Source: Clostridiales bacterium 38-18
GTDB lineage: Bacteria > Bacillota > Clostridia > Peptostreptococcales > Acidaminobacteraceae
DNA length: 64,000 nt
NCBI GenBank assembly: GCA_001897605.1
Contig: MKTL01000006.1
Span: 487,132 to 551,131, forward strand
Direction of reading: 5' to 3'
Each line of letters opens with the position of its first letter. Position 1 is the first letter of the stretch. Below the pieces are notes generated by a model. The model was not told the origin of the DNA. It was given only the letters and a program-made list of their open reading frames with translations, and ran no database searches. A program made the position numbers and the translations under genes. Shown here one piece after another: positions 1 to 8,868 of this stretch.

Positions 1-1216
1 CCAGTACTTGGATGTTGGCGCTATCCGTACCTGCCGACATAGCAATAAGGTTGACCAGCTCAGTTTTATGCTCATCCGTAAGTGTTCCATCTACTAAAGC
101 CTTTGAATTTAGCAATACGCCAATGGTCATTGACTTTACATCACCCTGAGATTTTACAATTTCTCTATAAATCTCATTCATTTCATAATTTAATGTCTCA
201 CTTGCTTTTTCATAGCTTGATCCATTGCCAGTACTTTCAACGACCGATGTCGCCTCGCCTGTATTTGAATCAGTTCCAGGTGTCCCAGTTGCCCCTGTGT
301 CATTGACGACATTTTCTTTAATCGTCGTTGCACTACGAACCATCCCATTGATTTCACCTTCAATTGGTGGGCTGAAAATCTTTTGAGTTTCGGTTTGTGC
401 ATTAAAATCCAAGGTCAAACTTGGCTGTACTTCAACGTTACCAATTCCATATAATTTTTCTAGAAAATTGGTTAAGTTATCTTGAAGTTCAGTTTGTACC
501 CTTTGAGTTAGATCGAATTGTGAATTTGCAGTGAACGCAGTTCCCTGCTCTTGATTGTTTAGCTGTATCCCACTATCGTCGAGAATCGTTACGTTTTCAG
601 GCTTTAAATCTTTTACAGCATTTACAATTAAATTAACGATCCCGCTTACTTGGGCTTCATTAATTGTAATTCCAGGCTTAAAGCTAACGACTACTGAAGC
701 CTTTGACTCGATCTCCTCTTTTATAAAATAGCTACTTTCCTTAGGAATCTGTAAAATAACTGTTGCATTTTCTATTGCGGTTATGGTCTCAATGGATTTT
801 TCAATATCTGACGCCAATAATCGAATATACATTTGCTCTCTTGTTTGTGAGGTCATGGTAATTGATTCACTACCTAAAACATCGGACCAGCTTAGGCTTC
901 CCGCTTGCGATGAAACGGCAAGCTCCATACGCGCTCTTGAAACGTCACCTTCAGGGACTGAAATCACAGAGGTGTCGTTTGAATCCTTCCACGTTATACC
1001 CAGATCATCTAGTTTTGTCGTAATCACTTGAGCCTCAGCAGGTGTTAAGCCTTGCGCAATAACGGTGTATTTAGTACGTGTCAAAAAGAAGATACTAAAG
1101 GTCAGAACCAATACTGCCGCCACTATCCCTATGATTAAAAATATTCGATTATTTCTACTTAGTCCATTAAAAAAATTAACAACACGCTCTCTGAGCTGGT
1201 TAATCAGATTCCCCAT
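1..1216 (-). CDS. fliF: Flagellar M-ring protein FliF (N-terminal ~405 residues; runs off the window)
   Basis: FliF forms the membrane MS ring on which the flagellar export apparatus and rotor are built. The ORF track misses it because its stop lies outside the window; I translated the minus strand from an ATG at 1216 (start MGNLINQLRERVVNFFNGL), preceded by a GGGGTG ribosome site. A transmembrane helix lies near residues 25-45 (IFLIIGIVAAVLVLTF), followed by the ring-building domain (YTVIAQGLTPAEAQVI, then SITMTSQTREQMYIRLLASD) and a low-complexity Gly/Thr/Ser-rich stretch at about 320-350. The second membrane helix and the FliG-binding tail are beyond the edge. It is last of flgB-flgC-fliE-fliF, 29 bases after fliE. 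Identity is secure. Confidence 0.95.
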   Translation of the reverse strand, partial: MGNLINQLRERVVNFFNGLSRNNRIFLIIGIVAAVLVLTFSIFFLTRTKYTVIAQGLTPAEAQVITTKLDDLGITWKDSNDTSVISVPEGDVSRARMELAVSSQAGSLSWSDVLGSESITMTSQTREQMYIRLLASDIEKSIETITAIENATVILQIPKESSYFIKEEIESKASVVVSFKPGITINEAQVSGIVNLIVNAVKDLKPENVTILDDSGIQLNNQEQGTAFTANSQFDLTQRVQTELQDNLTNFLEKLYGIGNVEVQPSLTLDFNAQTETQKIFSPPIEGEINGMVRSATTIKENVVNDTGATGTPGTDSNTGEATSVVESTGNGSSYEKASETLNYEMNEIYREIVKSQGDVKSMTIGVLLNSKALVDGTLTDEHKTELVNLIAMSAGTDSANIQVL

Positions 1217-1245
1217 GAATTACACCCCTAAAATATCATTTGGCA

Positions 1246-1548
1246 TTATAATTGAAGTCGCATGATTTCATTGTAAGCTGATAGTACCTTATTGGTTACT
1301 TCCACAGCCAAATTGATAGACAAGTCCGCCTTCATAGCCGCAATTGTTACATCTGAAATGTTATCCGTTATACCAAGTGCAAACATATTATCCATTTGCT
1401 CTGCATATACTTGATCATCACTCACTTTTTGTAACGATTGCGCTAGGATGTCAGAAAAATTGACATTGTCTTTTGCAAGGGTATTATTTACCTCAACTAA
1501 TTTCTTATCCTTAGAAATTATTGAATTCTGTAACTGATCAATTTTCAT
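1246..1548 (-). CDS. fliE: Flagellar hook-basal body protein FliE
   Basis: FliE is the small export-gate adaptor joining the MS ring to the proximal rod. The 100-residue length matches the family. The C-terminal half carries the conserved pattern, with ADLSINLAVEVTNKVLSAYNEIMRLQL-like sequence ending on the usual MRLQ/MQI-type tail, and a preceding segment (SDVTIAAMKADL) typical of FliE. Its ATG follows AAGGGTG about ten bases upstream. It lies between flgC (80-base gap) and fliF (29-base gap) in the standard order of Gram-positive fla/che operons. Confidence 0.93.
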   Translation of the reverse strand: MKIDQLQNSIISKDKKLVEVNNTLAKDNVNFSDILAQSLQKVSDDQVYAEQMDNMFALGITDNISDVTIAAMKADLSINLAVEVTNKVLSAYNEIMRLQL

Positions 1549-1628
1549 ATATTCTCACACCCTTATTTATAAAATTATAATTTTTCCGTTTACTAGTATA
1601 CACTATTTTAAACTTTTTTTATCCTAGA

Positions 1629-2069
1629 CTATTTTCCTATTTCAAGTGCTTTCATAGCCATAGATTTTGTCGCATTTACTGCTGTGATATTTGCTTCATA
1701 AGCCCTAGACGCGGAAATCATATTGATCATCTCGTTGACAACTTCGACATTTGGCAGATTAACATATCCATTCTCATCCGCATCGGGATGCGTCGGATTG
1801 TACTCTTTCTTAAATGGTGATTGGTCCTCGATAATACCGGCTACTTCAACGCCATTTCCCAATGAGCCTGTGCCTGACGCGGTATTCAACACTTGTTCAA
1901 ATGAATTTGCCTCCTGCGCTCTGAATACTGCGACCTTTCTTCTATATGGCGTACCACTTGCTGTTCTAGTAACATTAGCATTTGCTATGTTTTCGGAAAT
2001 TAAATCCATTCTCAAGCGTTCAGCAGTTAAACCAGACGCACTTACGTTTATTGAATTAAAGAATCCCAT
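1629..2069 (-). CDS. flgC: Flagellar basal-body rod protein FlgC
   Basis: FlgC is a proximal rod subunit exported through the flagellar type III system. The protein has 146 residues, the usual size. The N-terminus shows the rod/hook family signature ([22 protein letters not shown]) and the C-terminus the matching helix ([21 protein letters not shown]), the two helices that pack together in axial proteins. GGAGG precedes the ATG. It starts 11 bases after the flgB stop, so the two are co-transcribed and probably translated together. Confidence 0.95.
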   Translation of the reverse strand: MGFFNSINVSASGLTAERLRMDLISENIANANVTRTASGTPYRRKVAVFRAQEANSFEQVLNTASGTGSLGNGVEVAGIIEDQSPFKKEYNPTHPDADENGYVNLPNVEVVNEMINMISASRAYEANITAVNATKSMAMKALEIGK

Positions 2070-2080
2070 TTAACGGCCTC

Positions 2081-2479
2081 CTATTTATTAATTTTCAAAG
2101 CGGTTTTTAGCCTAGCAAATTGACCATTCACTTCGTTTACAACTGTATTGTAGTAAATTGTATTCTTTGCAAGCTCAGCATTTTCAACGTCTATATCAAC
2201 ATTGTTTTCATCAACACGGTAGCTTGTATCATTTACCGTTTCAACCGTTATATCTGTCGTATATGCTGAATCAATATGCTTAGCATTGGTCTTTACCATT
2301 TGAACATTTTGATTATAATTCATCTGATTACGCAAAACTTCCTCAAAATTAACCGTTTGCTTTTTGTAACCCGGTGTATTTACGTTAGCAATATTATTTG
2401 CAATAGCACTGTTTTTAAGCCATGAACCACTTAGGGCTTTACCCATTAAATCAATTTTTTGAAATGAACCTTTAAGCAT
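2081..2479 (-). CDS. flgB: Flagellar basal-body rod protein FlgB
   Basis: FlgB is the first rod subunit. I place the start at the internal ATG (MLKGSFQKIDLMGKAL) rather than the track start, because GGGAGG lies six bases upstream and the extra 16 residues (MPSVYRYNYMYEG...) look like translated leader. This gives 132 residues, the family norm. The rod signature SWLKNSAIANNIANVNTPGYKK is near residue 20, and the C-terminal axial helix (ENAELAKNTIYYNTVVNEV) is near residue 100. It is the first gene of the flagellar operon in this window, and transcription should begin within the 352-base gap behind it. Confidence 0.95.
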   Translation of the reverse strand: MLKGSFQKIDLMGKALSGSWLKNSAIANNIANVNTPGYKKQTVNFEEVLRNQMNYNQNVQMVKTNAKHIDSAYTTDITVETVNDTSYRVDENNVDIDVENAELAKNTIYYNTVVNEVNGQFARLKTALKINK

Positions 2480-2506
2480 AATGTGCCTCCCTTCATACAT
2501 ATAATT

Positions 2507-2534
2507 ATATCGGTAAACTGACGGCATCTGATTA
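2507..2534 (-). promoter_or_regulatory. Candidate motility (sigma-D-like) promoter of flgB
   Basis: On the minus strand TAAT, 16 bases, then ACCGATAT resembles the flagellar sigma consensus TAAA-N15-GCCGATAT. It ends about 28 bases before the flgB ATG. An overlapping TATAAT could instead be a vegetative -10, but no good -35 is spaced from it. Motif match only. Confidence 0.35.
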
Positions 2535-2798
2535 ACTAAAAAACAATTTGAATTCTATCTATGAAAAAAATAATCTATTACTCGATTACAAAATATAATA
2601 TTCATACATTTTCATAATTATTCGTAGTTTTCGCACACAAGATATACTTCTCTAAAATATATTTTAAACTATATGTTGTAGAAAATAAAGAGTTTTTCCT
2701 AAAAACGATTGAAATTCAGCGATTTGTGGCAGTTTTAAGAAATTTGATTTATACGCTCTAGGTCATGAGTCTTAATTAGTTGTCAAATTAAAAATAAA

Positions 2799-2820
2799 AA
2801 AACCAGCTCTCGCTGGTTTT
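2799..2820 (-). terminator. Intrinsic terminator after codY
   Basis: AAAACCAGC, a four-base loop and GCTGGTTTT form a nine-pair stem. On the minus strand it is followed by a T-rich run (TTTTTATTTTT). It lies 12 bases past the codY stop and separates topA-codY from the flagellar operon. Confidence 0.85.
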
Positions 2821-2831
2821 TCACACAAATA

Positions 2832-3608
2832 TTAATTTCTAATTTTGTTAAGCTCCTCAAGTAGATGCTCATTAAGTACCTTGATATAAGTTCCCTTCAT
2901 ACCTAAAGAACGCGTCTCAATTACGCCTGCACTTTCAAATTTTCTAAGTGCGTTAACGATTACAGAACGTGTAATGCCTGCTTTATCAGCAATCTTACTT
3001 GCAATAAGTAAGCCTTCCTCGCCGTTTAGCTCTTCAAAGATGTGAAGTACGGCTTCAAACTCAGAATAAGATAAAGTGCTGATCGCCATTTGGACAACAG
3101 CCTTCTTTCTCACAACTTCTTCATGTGCATCACTTTTTGCTCTAATTATCTCAAGTCCAATAATTGTTGCTGCATACTCAGCTAAAATCAAATCCTCTTC
3201 AAGATAATTTTTCTCTCTTCTAGCAATAATAAAAGTAGCAAGTCTTTGTGCATTGCCGATAACTGGTACGATTGTTGCAAACTTAGAATAGCTTGCCAAA
3301 TCATTCTTAAATATTTCTATTAATTTATCTCCAGTTATATCAAATAAAGTTTCATTAATTCTCAGCAGTTGCTCTTGCTCTTCTTTATTATAAAAATGCT
3401 CACCATCTTCAGTTAAAACGACAGCACTATCCTCATAGTCGTGAAGACTAACACCTAGAATACGACCTCTTTTACTAACGACATATACATTTGAATCTAA
3501 AATGTTCATCATCGTTGCACATAAATCCTGAAACGACAATTTGGTCGCTCCTGAAGTCTGTAGTATTGAATTTAATTTCCTCATCTTACTTAAAATATTG
3601 CTTTCCAA
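2832..3608 (-). CDS. codY: GTP- and branched-chain amino acid-sensing global repressor CodY
   Basis: CodY represses nutrient-acquisition and stationary-phase genes when GTP and branched-chain amino acids are plentiful. The protein has 258 residues, the normal length. The N-terminal GAF-type sensing half begins MESNILSKMRKLNSILQ and contains the family-typical stretch NVYVVSKRGRILG. The C-terminal winged helix is clear: SEFEAVLHIFEELNGEEG, then KIADKAGITRSVIVNALRKFESAG as the helix-turn-helix at about residues 205-230. It follows topA by nine bases and precedes flgB, as in Bacillus, but hslV, hslU, xerC and trmFO are missing between topA and codY. Confidence 0.97.
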   Translation of the reverse strand: MESNILSKMRKLNSILQTSGATKLSFQDLCATMMNILDSNVYVVSKRGRILGVSLHDYEDSAVVLTEDGEHFYNKEEQEQLLRINETLFDITGDKLIEIFKNDLASYSKFATIVPVIGNAQRLATFIIARREKNYLEEDLILAEYAATIIGLEIIRAKSDAHEEVVRKKAVVQMAISTLSYSEFEAVLHIFEELNGEEGLLIASKIADKAGITRSVIVNALRKFESAGVIETRSLGMKGTYIKVLNEHLLEELNKIRN

Positions 3609-3617
3609 GATACCCTC

Positions 3618-5681
3618 CTAGTTTTGCTCTATATAATCGCAAGTAGCATTATGACATTTTATAACCTCTTGCTTTTTGTTCTTTTTAATGACAAGTAAAT
3701 CGCCACACTTTGGACACTTTTTATCGATTGGCATATCCCATGATACAAAGTTGCATTTTGGGAATTCAGAACAACCATAAAAGACCTTTAGTTTCTTGGA
3801 TTTTCTCTCTATAATTTCACCATCCTCACATTGCGGACACTTGATGCCTAATTTTTTTAAAATTGGCTTGGTGTTATCGCAGTTTGGATAGTCAGAACAT
3901 GCTAAAAACTTACCATATCGACCTTGACGAATTAACATTTTCTTACCGCATTTTTCACAGTCAATATCAGTTTCCTCTGTTAAATCGACTTTTTCAATCT
4001 CTTGATCTGCTTTTTCAATCATTTCGATAAACGGCTGATAGAAATTTCTAATGACATCCTTCCAAAGGACATCGCCTTCCTCAATATCATCAAAACGATT
4101 TTCCATATCTGCAGTAAAATCTATATCCACAATTCGAGTAAAATAATCACTCATTATTTCATCGATGATAAATCCTAATTCAGTAGGCTTTAAACTTTTC
4201 TTTTCCTTATCGACGTAACCACGACTTAAGATCGTTGTAATGGTTGGTGCATAGGTACTTGGTCGTCCAATGCCCTTTTCCTCCATTTCCTTAACCAACG
4301 ATGCTTCAGTAAATCTAGCAGGTGGCTGGGTAAAGTGCTGCGTTGGATCAAAATGGCTCACCTTTAAAGCCTCTCCTTCATTAAGCTCTGGAAGGATTCT
4401 ATCTGATTGTGTTCCCGAATTATATACCTTTAAGAAGCCTTCAAAGAGCAGTCTGCTACCGTTAACCTTAAAAATATAATCACTAACCGTTGCTTCAACA
4501 CTATGCGCCTCATACTCAGCACTCGCCATTTGGCTAGATACAAATCTTGACCAAATGAGCTCATACAGCTTCAACTGATCCTTTGTCAACGATTCTTCAA
4601 CGGATTCTGGTGTCAATTCAACCATAGTTGGTCGAATAGCTTCATGAGCATCCTGCGCATTTTTTGCTGTTTTCTGCTTCTTTTCCTCAGTAGCTAGCAT
4701 GTTTTCGCCAAAATTATCTAGAATAAATTTACGACATGCATCCTTTGCAATATCCGAGATTCTGGTAGAGTCAGTTCTCATATAAGTAATTAAACCCACT
4801 GAACCTTGCCCTTTGATGTTAATACCCTCGTATAATTGCTGCGCAATAATCATCGTTTTTTTTGTCGTAAAGCCAAATTTATTAGATGCTTCCTGCTGTA
4901 AAGAGCTTGTAATAAAAGGCGCAGAAGGATTTCTTAGCTTTTTACGCTTTTCAACTTTTGAAATTATAGCGGGTTGATCTTTGGTATTCGAAAGTATTTG
5001 ATTAACTTCGTTTTCATTTTGAGGAACAATTTTTCCGTTTTGGTTGCCATAAAATTCAAGGCTTAAAGGCTCTTTGTCAACGATTAAATCTGTTACCGCT
5101 TCAATTTTCCAATACTCCTGGGGAATAAAATTGAGTATATCGCGTTCTCTGTCACAAATAAGTTTCGTTGCAACCGATTGTACTCTACCTGCACTTAAGC
5201 CCTTTTTTACTTTTCTCCATAAAATAGGACTGATGGAATAGCCTACAATTCTGTCAAGTACCCGTCTCGCTTGCTGTGCATCAACAAGATTAATATCAAT
5301 CGCTCGTGGTGCTTTAACAGCACTTTTAATTGCATCCTTAGTAATCTCGTGAAACGTTACACGGCAGTCAGAATTAGCATCGACACCTAATATATAAGCC
5401 AAGTGCCAAGCAATTGCTTCGCCTTCACGGTCAGGGTCAGTTGCGAGAAAAACATGATCTGCTTTTTTCGCTGCGCTTTTCAATGATTTTATCAGATCGC
5501 CCTTACCTCTTATATTGATGTATTTAGGCTCAAAATCATTGTCGAAATCTACTCCCATGGTGCTTTTAGGTAGATCGCGAATATGACCTATAGATGCAAC
5601 GACCTTGTAGTTTTTTCCAAGAAATTTTTCTATTGTTTTCGCCTTTGCAGGCGATTCAACTATAACTAAATTATTAGACAT
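3618..5681 (-). CDS. topA: DNA topoisomerase I (type IA)
   Basis: This enzyme relaxes negative supercoils by transient single-strand cleavage. The 687-residue protein has an N-terminal Toprim domain (VIVESPAKAKTIEKFLG, with the acidic DPDREGEA motif near residue 85) and the catalytic motif GLITYMRTDS, whose tyrosine I count as residue 300. Three four-cysteine zinc modules close the protein, beginning CEKCGKKM, CPQCEDGE and CPKCGDLL. GGAGTG precedes the ATG. dprA lies upstream and codY nine bases downstream, so topA and codY are probably one transcript. Confidence 0.97.
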   Translation of the reverse strand: MSNNLVIVESPAKAKTIEKFLGKNYKVVASIGHIRDLPKSTMGVDFDNDFEPKYINIRGKGDLIKSLKSAAKKADHVFLATDPDREGEAIAWHLAYILGVDANSDCRVTFHEITKDAIKSAVKAPRAIDINLVDAQQARRVLDRIVGYSISPILWRKVKKGLSAGRVQSVATKLICDRERDILNFIPQEYWKIEAVTDLIVDKEPLSLEFYGNQNGKIVPQNENEVNQILSNTKDQPAIISKVEKRKKLRNPSAPFITSSLQQEASNKFGFTTKKTMIIAQQLYEGINIKGQGSVGLITYMRTDSTRISDIAKDACRKFILDNFGENMLATEEKKQKTAKNAQDAHEAIRPTMVELTPESVEESLTKDQLKLYELIWSRFVSSQMASAEYEAHSVEATVSDYIFKVNGSRLLFEGFLKVYNSGTQSDRILPELNEGEALKVSHFDPTQHFTQPPARFTEASLVKEMEEKGIGRPSTYAPTITTILSRGYVDKEKKSLKPTELGFIIDEIMSDYFTRIVDIDFTADMENRFDDIEEGDVLWKDVIRNFYQPFIEMIEKADQEIEKVDLTEETDIDCEKCGKKMLIRQGRYGKFLACSDYPNCDNTKPILKKLGIKCPQCEDGEIIERKSKKLKVFYGCSEFPKCNFVSWDMPIDKKCPKCGDLLVIKKNKKQEVIKCHNATCDYIEQN

Positions 5682-5728
5682 TCAATCACTCCATTATGTT
5701 TTTTACTAGCCTTCGAGTGTACTTAATA

Positions 5729-5757
5729 AATTTATATATAAAAAAACCTCTTGTCAA
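5729..5757 (-). promoter_or_regulatory. Possible topA-codY promoter
   Basis: A perfect -35 TTGACA is followed after 17 bases by TAAATT (or after 15 by TATAAA) in an AT-rich run just upstream of topA. The -10 is imperfect. It lies directly after the dprA stop, so topA and codY could be expressed apart from dprA. Confidence 0.4.
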
Positions 5758-5764
5758 GTGTTTT

Positions 5765-6853
5765 TTATGTCAATTCAATCTCATCTAAGCTCACAAAATC
5801 ACACAAGTCTTCTAAAATCAACTCATTCAAGGCGGCGTTAATTTCAGAATATTCTAAACATGTTGCAAAATTCAAATCATTTAGCGTCATCTTTTTGCGT
5901 TTTAGTAATATTTCATACACAATTCTTGCACTTTCCGATAAGTCAACACTCAGTCTCTTATGAATTTGAGGTTTCACATCTAATAATTCAAGAATAAGTT
6001 CAAAGTTGAATAGTGGCAAAGCACCGTCAAAGATCAAACGGTTGGTCCCCTTTGAAAGCTCTGAAGTAATATTGCCAGGGACTGATACAATTGGTATGCC
6101 TTGATCTAATGCATGCGCTGCCGTTATCAATGTACCACTCTTTTCACCTGCCTCAACAATAACAACCAAGTCAGATATACCACTTATTATTCTATTCCTA
6201 AGAGGAAAATGATAATGCTTTGGCTCACTTTGCTCTCGATATTCTGAAAGGATTAAGTTGGCGCTAGAATTAATGCGATTATAAATCGCTATATTTGTCT
6301 TTGGGTATACGGTGTCGATATCAGTTGGCATAACTGCAATTGTTTGTCCGCCACCATCAAGTGCGCCTTTATGTGATTGAGCATCGATTCCAAGTGCCAT
6401 GCCACTAACGACCGTGATCCCCTGTTGCGCTAAGTATCTACCTAAATCATATGCAATTTTTCTACCATATGCTGTCGGTTTTCTGCTCCCAACAATGGCA
6501 ACTTTTTTTGAATTTAATAAATTGACATCCCCCTTTGCATAGATTAAATTGACCTTTGGATGTGAATTTTTCAGTACATTTGAAAAATATTGACTGTAGG
6601 GTGTTAGAATTGAACGATTCTCATGTGTGTAATGCTTAAGCTGATCAACCATTCTCGCTCTTACATCCTGTAATTCCTTCTCTGAAAAGGGACAAGCGAC
6701 GTTTGATTTCATTAAATCCTTCCAATTCTCAAGCAAGTGACGCCATTTGATATGATTGTAATCGCTGTAATAGTTCAAAATATTTTTTCTTATAGGTGCA
6801 GAAAAAAGTAAACTTTCTTCTAATAGCCAATAATTTATAATATAGTTCTGCAT
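5765..6853 (-). CDS. dprA: DNA-processing protein DprA (Smf)
   Basis: DprA binds incoming single-stranded DNA and loads RecA during natural transformation; it also occurs in many bacteria not known to be competent. The Rossmann-like core is plain: KKVAIVGSRKPTAYGRKIA, then VVSGMALGIDAQSHKGAL, AVMPTDIDTVYPKTN and FPLRNRIISGISD, followed by EAGEKSGTLITAAHALDQG. A C-terminal DML1-like winged-helix region follows. I prefer the ATG at 6853 (MQNYIINYW), since the track start is a GTG inside the GAGGTG ribosome site. It lies eight bases after comM; the two are usually neighbours. Confidence 0.93.
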   Translation of the reverse strand: MQNYIINYWLLEESLLFSAPIRKNILNYYSDYNHIKWRHLLENWKDLMKSNVACPFSEKELQDVRARMVDQLKHYTHENRSILTPYSQYFSNVLKNSHPKVNLIYAKGDVNLLNSKKVAIVGSRKPTAYGRKIAYDLGRYLAQQGITVVSGMALGIDAQSHKGALDGGGQTIAVMPTDIDTVYPKTNIAIYNRINSSANLILSEYREQSEPKHYHFPLRNRIISGISDLVVIVEAGEKSGTLITAAHALDQGIPIVSVPGNITSELSKGTNRLIFDGALPLFNFELILELLDVKPQIHKRLSVDLSESARIVYEILLKRKKMTLNDLNFATCLEYSEINAALNELILEDLCDFVSLDEIELT

Positions 6854-6860
6854 ACTCACC

Positions 6861-8384
6861 TCATATGAAAAATTTTTTCATTACTTGAGCCGACAAGAAA
6901 GTGTAAGCCTCAAAGATATGCTTTTTTTCTATGATCAAAGACTGCTCAAGATCTGCAATTGATCTAGCAATTTTGACAAGCTTTACGACACTGCGCATGG
7001 ATAGCTTTCCCTTCTGCTCATATCGTTTAATGATCTCTATTGACGTTTGATTTAAAAATTCTCCTCCCAATTCGCATTGCTGACCTTGATTTCTCATTTT
7101 TTCAGAAGTTCTTTCACGCTTAAAATCACCAGCCGCTTCAACTCGCTGAAATATAAACTGCGAGCTCTTCCCTTCGCTTAATTCAGAAGATAAATCGACA
7201 GCATCCATCAAAACGGTCATGTCTATTCTATCTAAAATCGGCCATGAAAGCTTACCCATGTAATTTTTAATAGACTGAACCTTACAATTACAGAGCCCTG
7301 ATTTTGATAAAAAATGACCACAGGGACAGGGGTTCATCGTCGCTACCAGCATAAACTGTGAAGGGTATTCCAAAGATCGTCCACCTCTGGAAAGTTGTAC
7401 CTTGCCACTAGATAGAGGTTCTCTAAGAGATTCAATTGCATCTTTTTTGAATTCACCTATTTCATCTAAAAATAAAACACCATTATGTGCTTTGGAAATT
7501 TCTCCAGGTAGGACCTTCATGCCGCCCCCAACTAGTCCGATTTTACTAATAGAATGATGCGGAGATCGAAATGGCCGATATTTTATCATCCCCTTGGTTT
7601 CTCCATCAGCAACGCCGTAAATCTTAGTCAATTCAATGCGCTCGTTAATAGATAATGGTGGCATTATAGACGGTATTCTCTCTGCAATCATACTTTTACC
7701 ACAACCCGGTGGACCTATAAGGAGTAAATTATGCCGGCCAAGCATTGCGATTTCCATCGCTCTAAGTGCATGACCCTGACCATAAACCTCATTATAATCA
7801 TTCTCAAACTCACTCTCATTTCTTTTAAATTCTATAAAATCATATTTTTCTTGTTCCACTTCTTTCTTTAAACTCTCTGAAGCTAAATCAGCAACCAGCT
7901 CCTGTAAAGTTGAATAAGGATAGATCGTTACATTATTTATAAACCTAGACTCTACTCGATTATCATACGGCATAACAATATGACTTATCCCCGCTGACAC
8001 TAATCCTTCAATCAAAGAAAGTACATTTGAAATAGGCTGAATATCACCGTTAAGTGCTAGCTCACCTATAAACCCCAATTTATCAAAGGACTTTCCATTT
8101 AAAACCTCCGTACACGCTAAAATTCCTATAGCTAAAGGCAAGTCTAGATGAGACCCTTCTTTTTTCAAATCCGCAGGGTATAAGTTCTGAACAATGCGAT
8201 CATCAGAGAATTTAACACCAATAGATTTTATCGCTGATCTCACTCTCTCTTTTGATTCTTTAATAACAGTACTTGGCAATCCAACTAATATATGATTGGG
8301 CATTCCTCTTAAGATATGTGTTTCAATTTTTATTCCAAGTCCTTCAATTCCCCAACTTACTGCAGTATTAATTTTACTATACAT
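6861..8384 (-). CDS. comM: Magnesium chelatase-like AAA+ ATPase ComM/YifB
   Basis: Members of this family are hexameric helicases; in competent bacteria ComM promotes branch migration during recombination of transformed DNA. The protein has 507 residues: an N-terminal Lon-protease-like fold (residues ~20-170), then the AAA+ core with Walker A GPPGCGKSM near residue 225, the FRSPHHSISK motif, Walker B GVLFLDEIGEF, and MNPCPCGHF. The C-terminal Mg-chelatase domain carries MRSVVKLVKIARSIADLE. GGAGGTGAT precedes the ATG. It is followed at once by dprA, which suits a shared role in DNA uptake or recombination, though no uptake genes are in the window. Confidence 0.92.
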   Translation of the reverse strand: MYSKINTAVSWGIEGLGIKIETHILRGMPNHILVGLPSTVIKESKERVRSAIKSIGVKFSDDRIVQNLYPADLKKEGSHLDLPLAIGILACTEVLNGKSFDKLGFIGELALNGDIQPISNVLSLIEGLVSAGISHIVMPYDNRVESRFINNVTIYPYSTLQELVADLASESLKKEVEQEKYDFIEFKRNESEFENDYNEVYGQGHALRAMEIAMLGRHNLLLIGPPGCGKSMIAERIPSIMPPLSINERIELTKIYGVADGETKGMIKYRPFRSPHHSISKIGLVGGGMKVLPGEISKAHNGVLFLDEIGEFKKDAIESLREPLSSGKVQLSRGGRSLEYPSQFMLVATMNPCPCGHFLSKSGLCNCKVQSIKNYMGKLSWPILDRIDMTVLMDAVDLSSELSEGKSSQFIFQRVEAAGDFKRERTSEKMRNQGQQCELGGEFLNQTSIEIIKRYEQKGKLSMRSVVKLVKIARSIADLEQSLIIEKKHIFEAYTFLSAQVMKKFFI

Positions 8385-8413
8385 ACATCACCTCCCATTA
8401 TTCTATTATTTCT

Positions 8414-8442
8414 ATATTATCCATTATTTTACATATTGTAAA
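8414..8442 (-). promoter_or_regulatory. Probable promoter of comM-dprA
   Basis: TTTACA, 17 bases, TAATAT on the minus strand, about 30 bases before the comM ATG and clear of the upstream yraN stop. Confidence 0.5.
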
Positions 8443-8500
8443 CAAAAAAAACAACCTTTCCCAATATAAGGGTGTAGGATGTCAAATTTGTTAGTTTCTA

Positions 8501-8860
8501 TTAAGAAAATATATTATCTATAAAATCGTAAGTCAGCTCCTTATCCTGCATTTCAATTCCTAAAAAGGAAATTGAGTAAACATTATAACCACTATATTTT
8601 CCCTTCAATAAATATGACACTGATTTTTTTAATCGTTTGAGCTTTAAAGACGTTATGGAATCCCTTGCAGTTCCGTAGTTCTGGTTCGAACGATATTTGA
8701 CTTCTACAAAGTATAAAGCCCCGTCCTTTTCCATAATTATATCCACTTCACCAAATGGCGTATATTGATTTTTTGCAACCATTTGAAAGCCCATATTTAC
8801 TAAATAAGCTGCAGCTAACTGTTCATAGCCGGTTCCAATCGACCTTAAATTTGATTTCAA
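8501..8860 (-). CDS. yraN: YraN/UPF0102 family endonuclease-like protein
   Basis: This is a 119-residue member of the UPF0102 family, a restriction-endonuclease-like fold of uncertain role. The catalytic-type pattern is intact: an N-terminal GYEQLAAAYLVNMGF helix, FGEVDIIMEKDGALYFVEVKYR (the E-x-D ... E-x-K core at about residues 37-55), then KLKRLKKSVSYLL. It follows the FlhB-like gene by eight bases and lies close to rnhB, its common neighbour in many genomes. Family assignment is firm; function is not known. Confidence 0.9.
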   Translation of the reverse strand: MKSNLRSIGTGYEQLAAAYLVNMGFQMVAKNQYTPFGEVDIIMEKDGALYFVEVKYRSNQNYGTARDSITSLKLKRLKKSVSYLLKGKYSGYNVYSISFLGIEMQDKELTYDFIDNIFS

Positions 8861-8868
8861 AACGCCTC

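Larger units (their letters stand above)
2480..2831. other. Intergenic region between codY and flgB
   Basis: This 352-base AT-rich stretch holds the codY terminator at its right end and the flgB leader at its left end. The middle has no open frame with a ribosome site and no extended hairpin that I can see. A symmetric GTTTTT-CCT-AAAAAC sequence near 2691-2706 loosely resembles a CodY box but has too many mismatches to call. Confidence 0.6.

Noticed and set aside
82-402. Short ORFs on both strands at the left edge
   Set aside because: They are frame shadows of fliF, whose true frame is open from 1216 to the window edge.
1723-2073. 116-residue plus-strand ORF
   Set aside because: Fully antisense to flgC, no ribosome site, no recognisable motif.
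2691-2706. CodY-box-like GTTTTTCCTAAAAAC upstream of flgB
   Set aside because: At least five mismatches to AATTTTCWGAAAATT; AT-rich symmetry of this kind is expected by chance.
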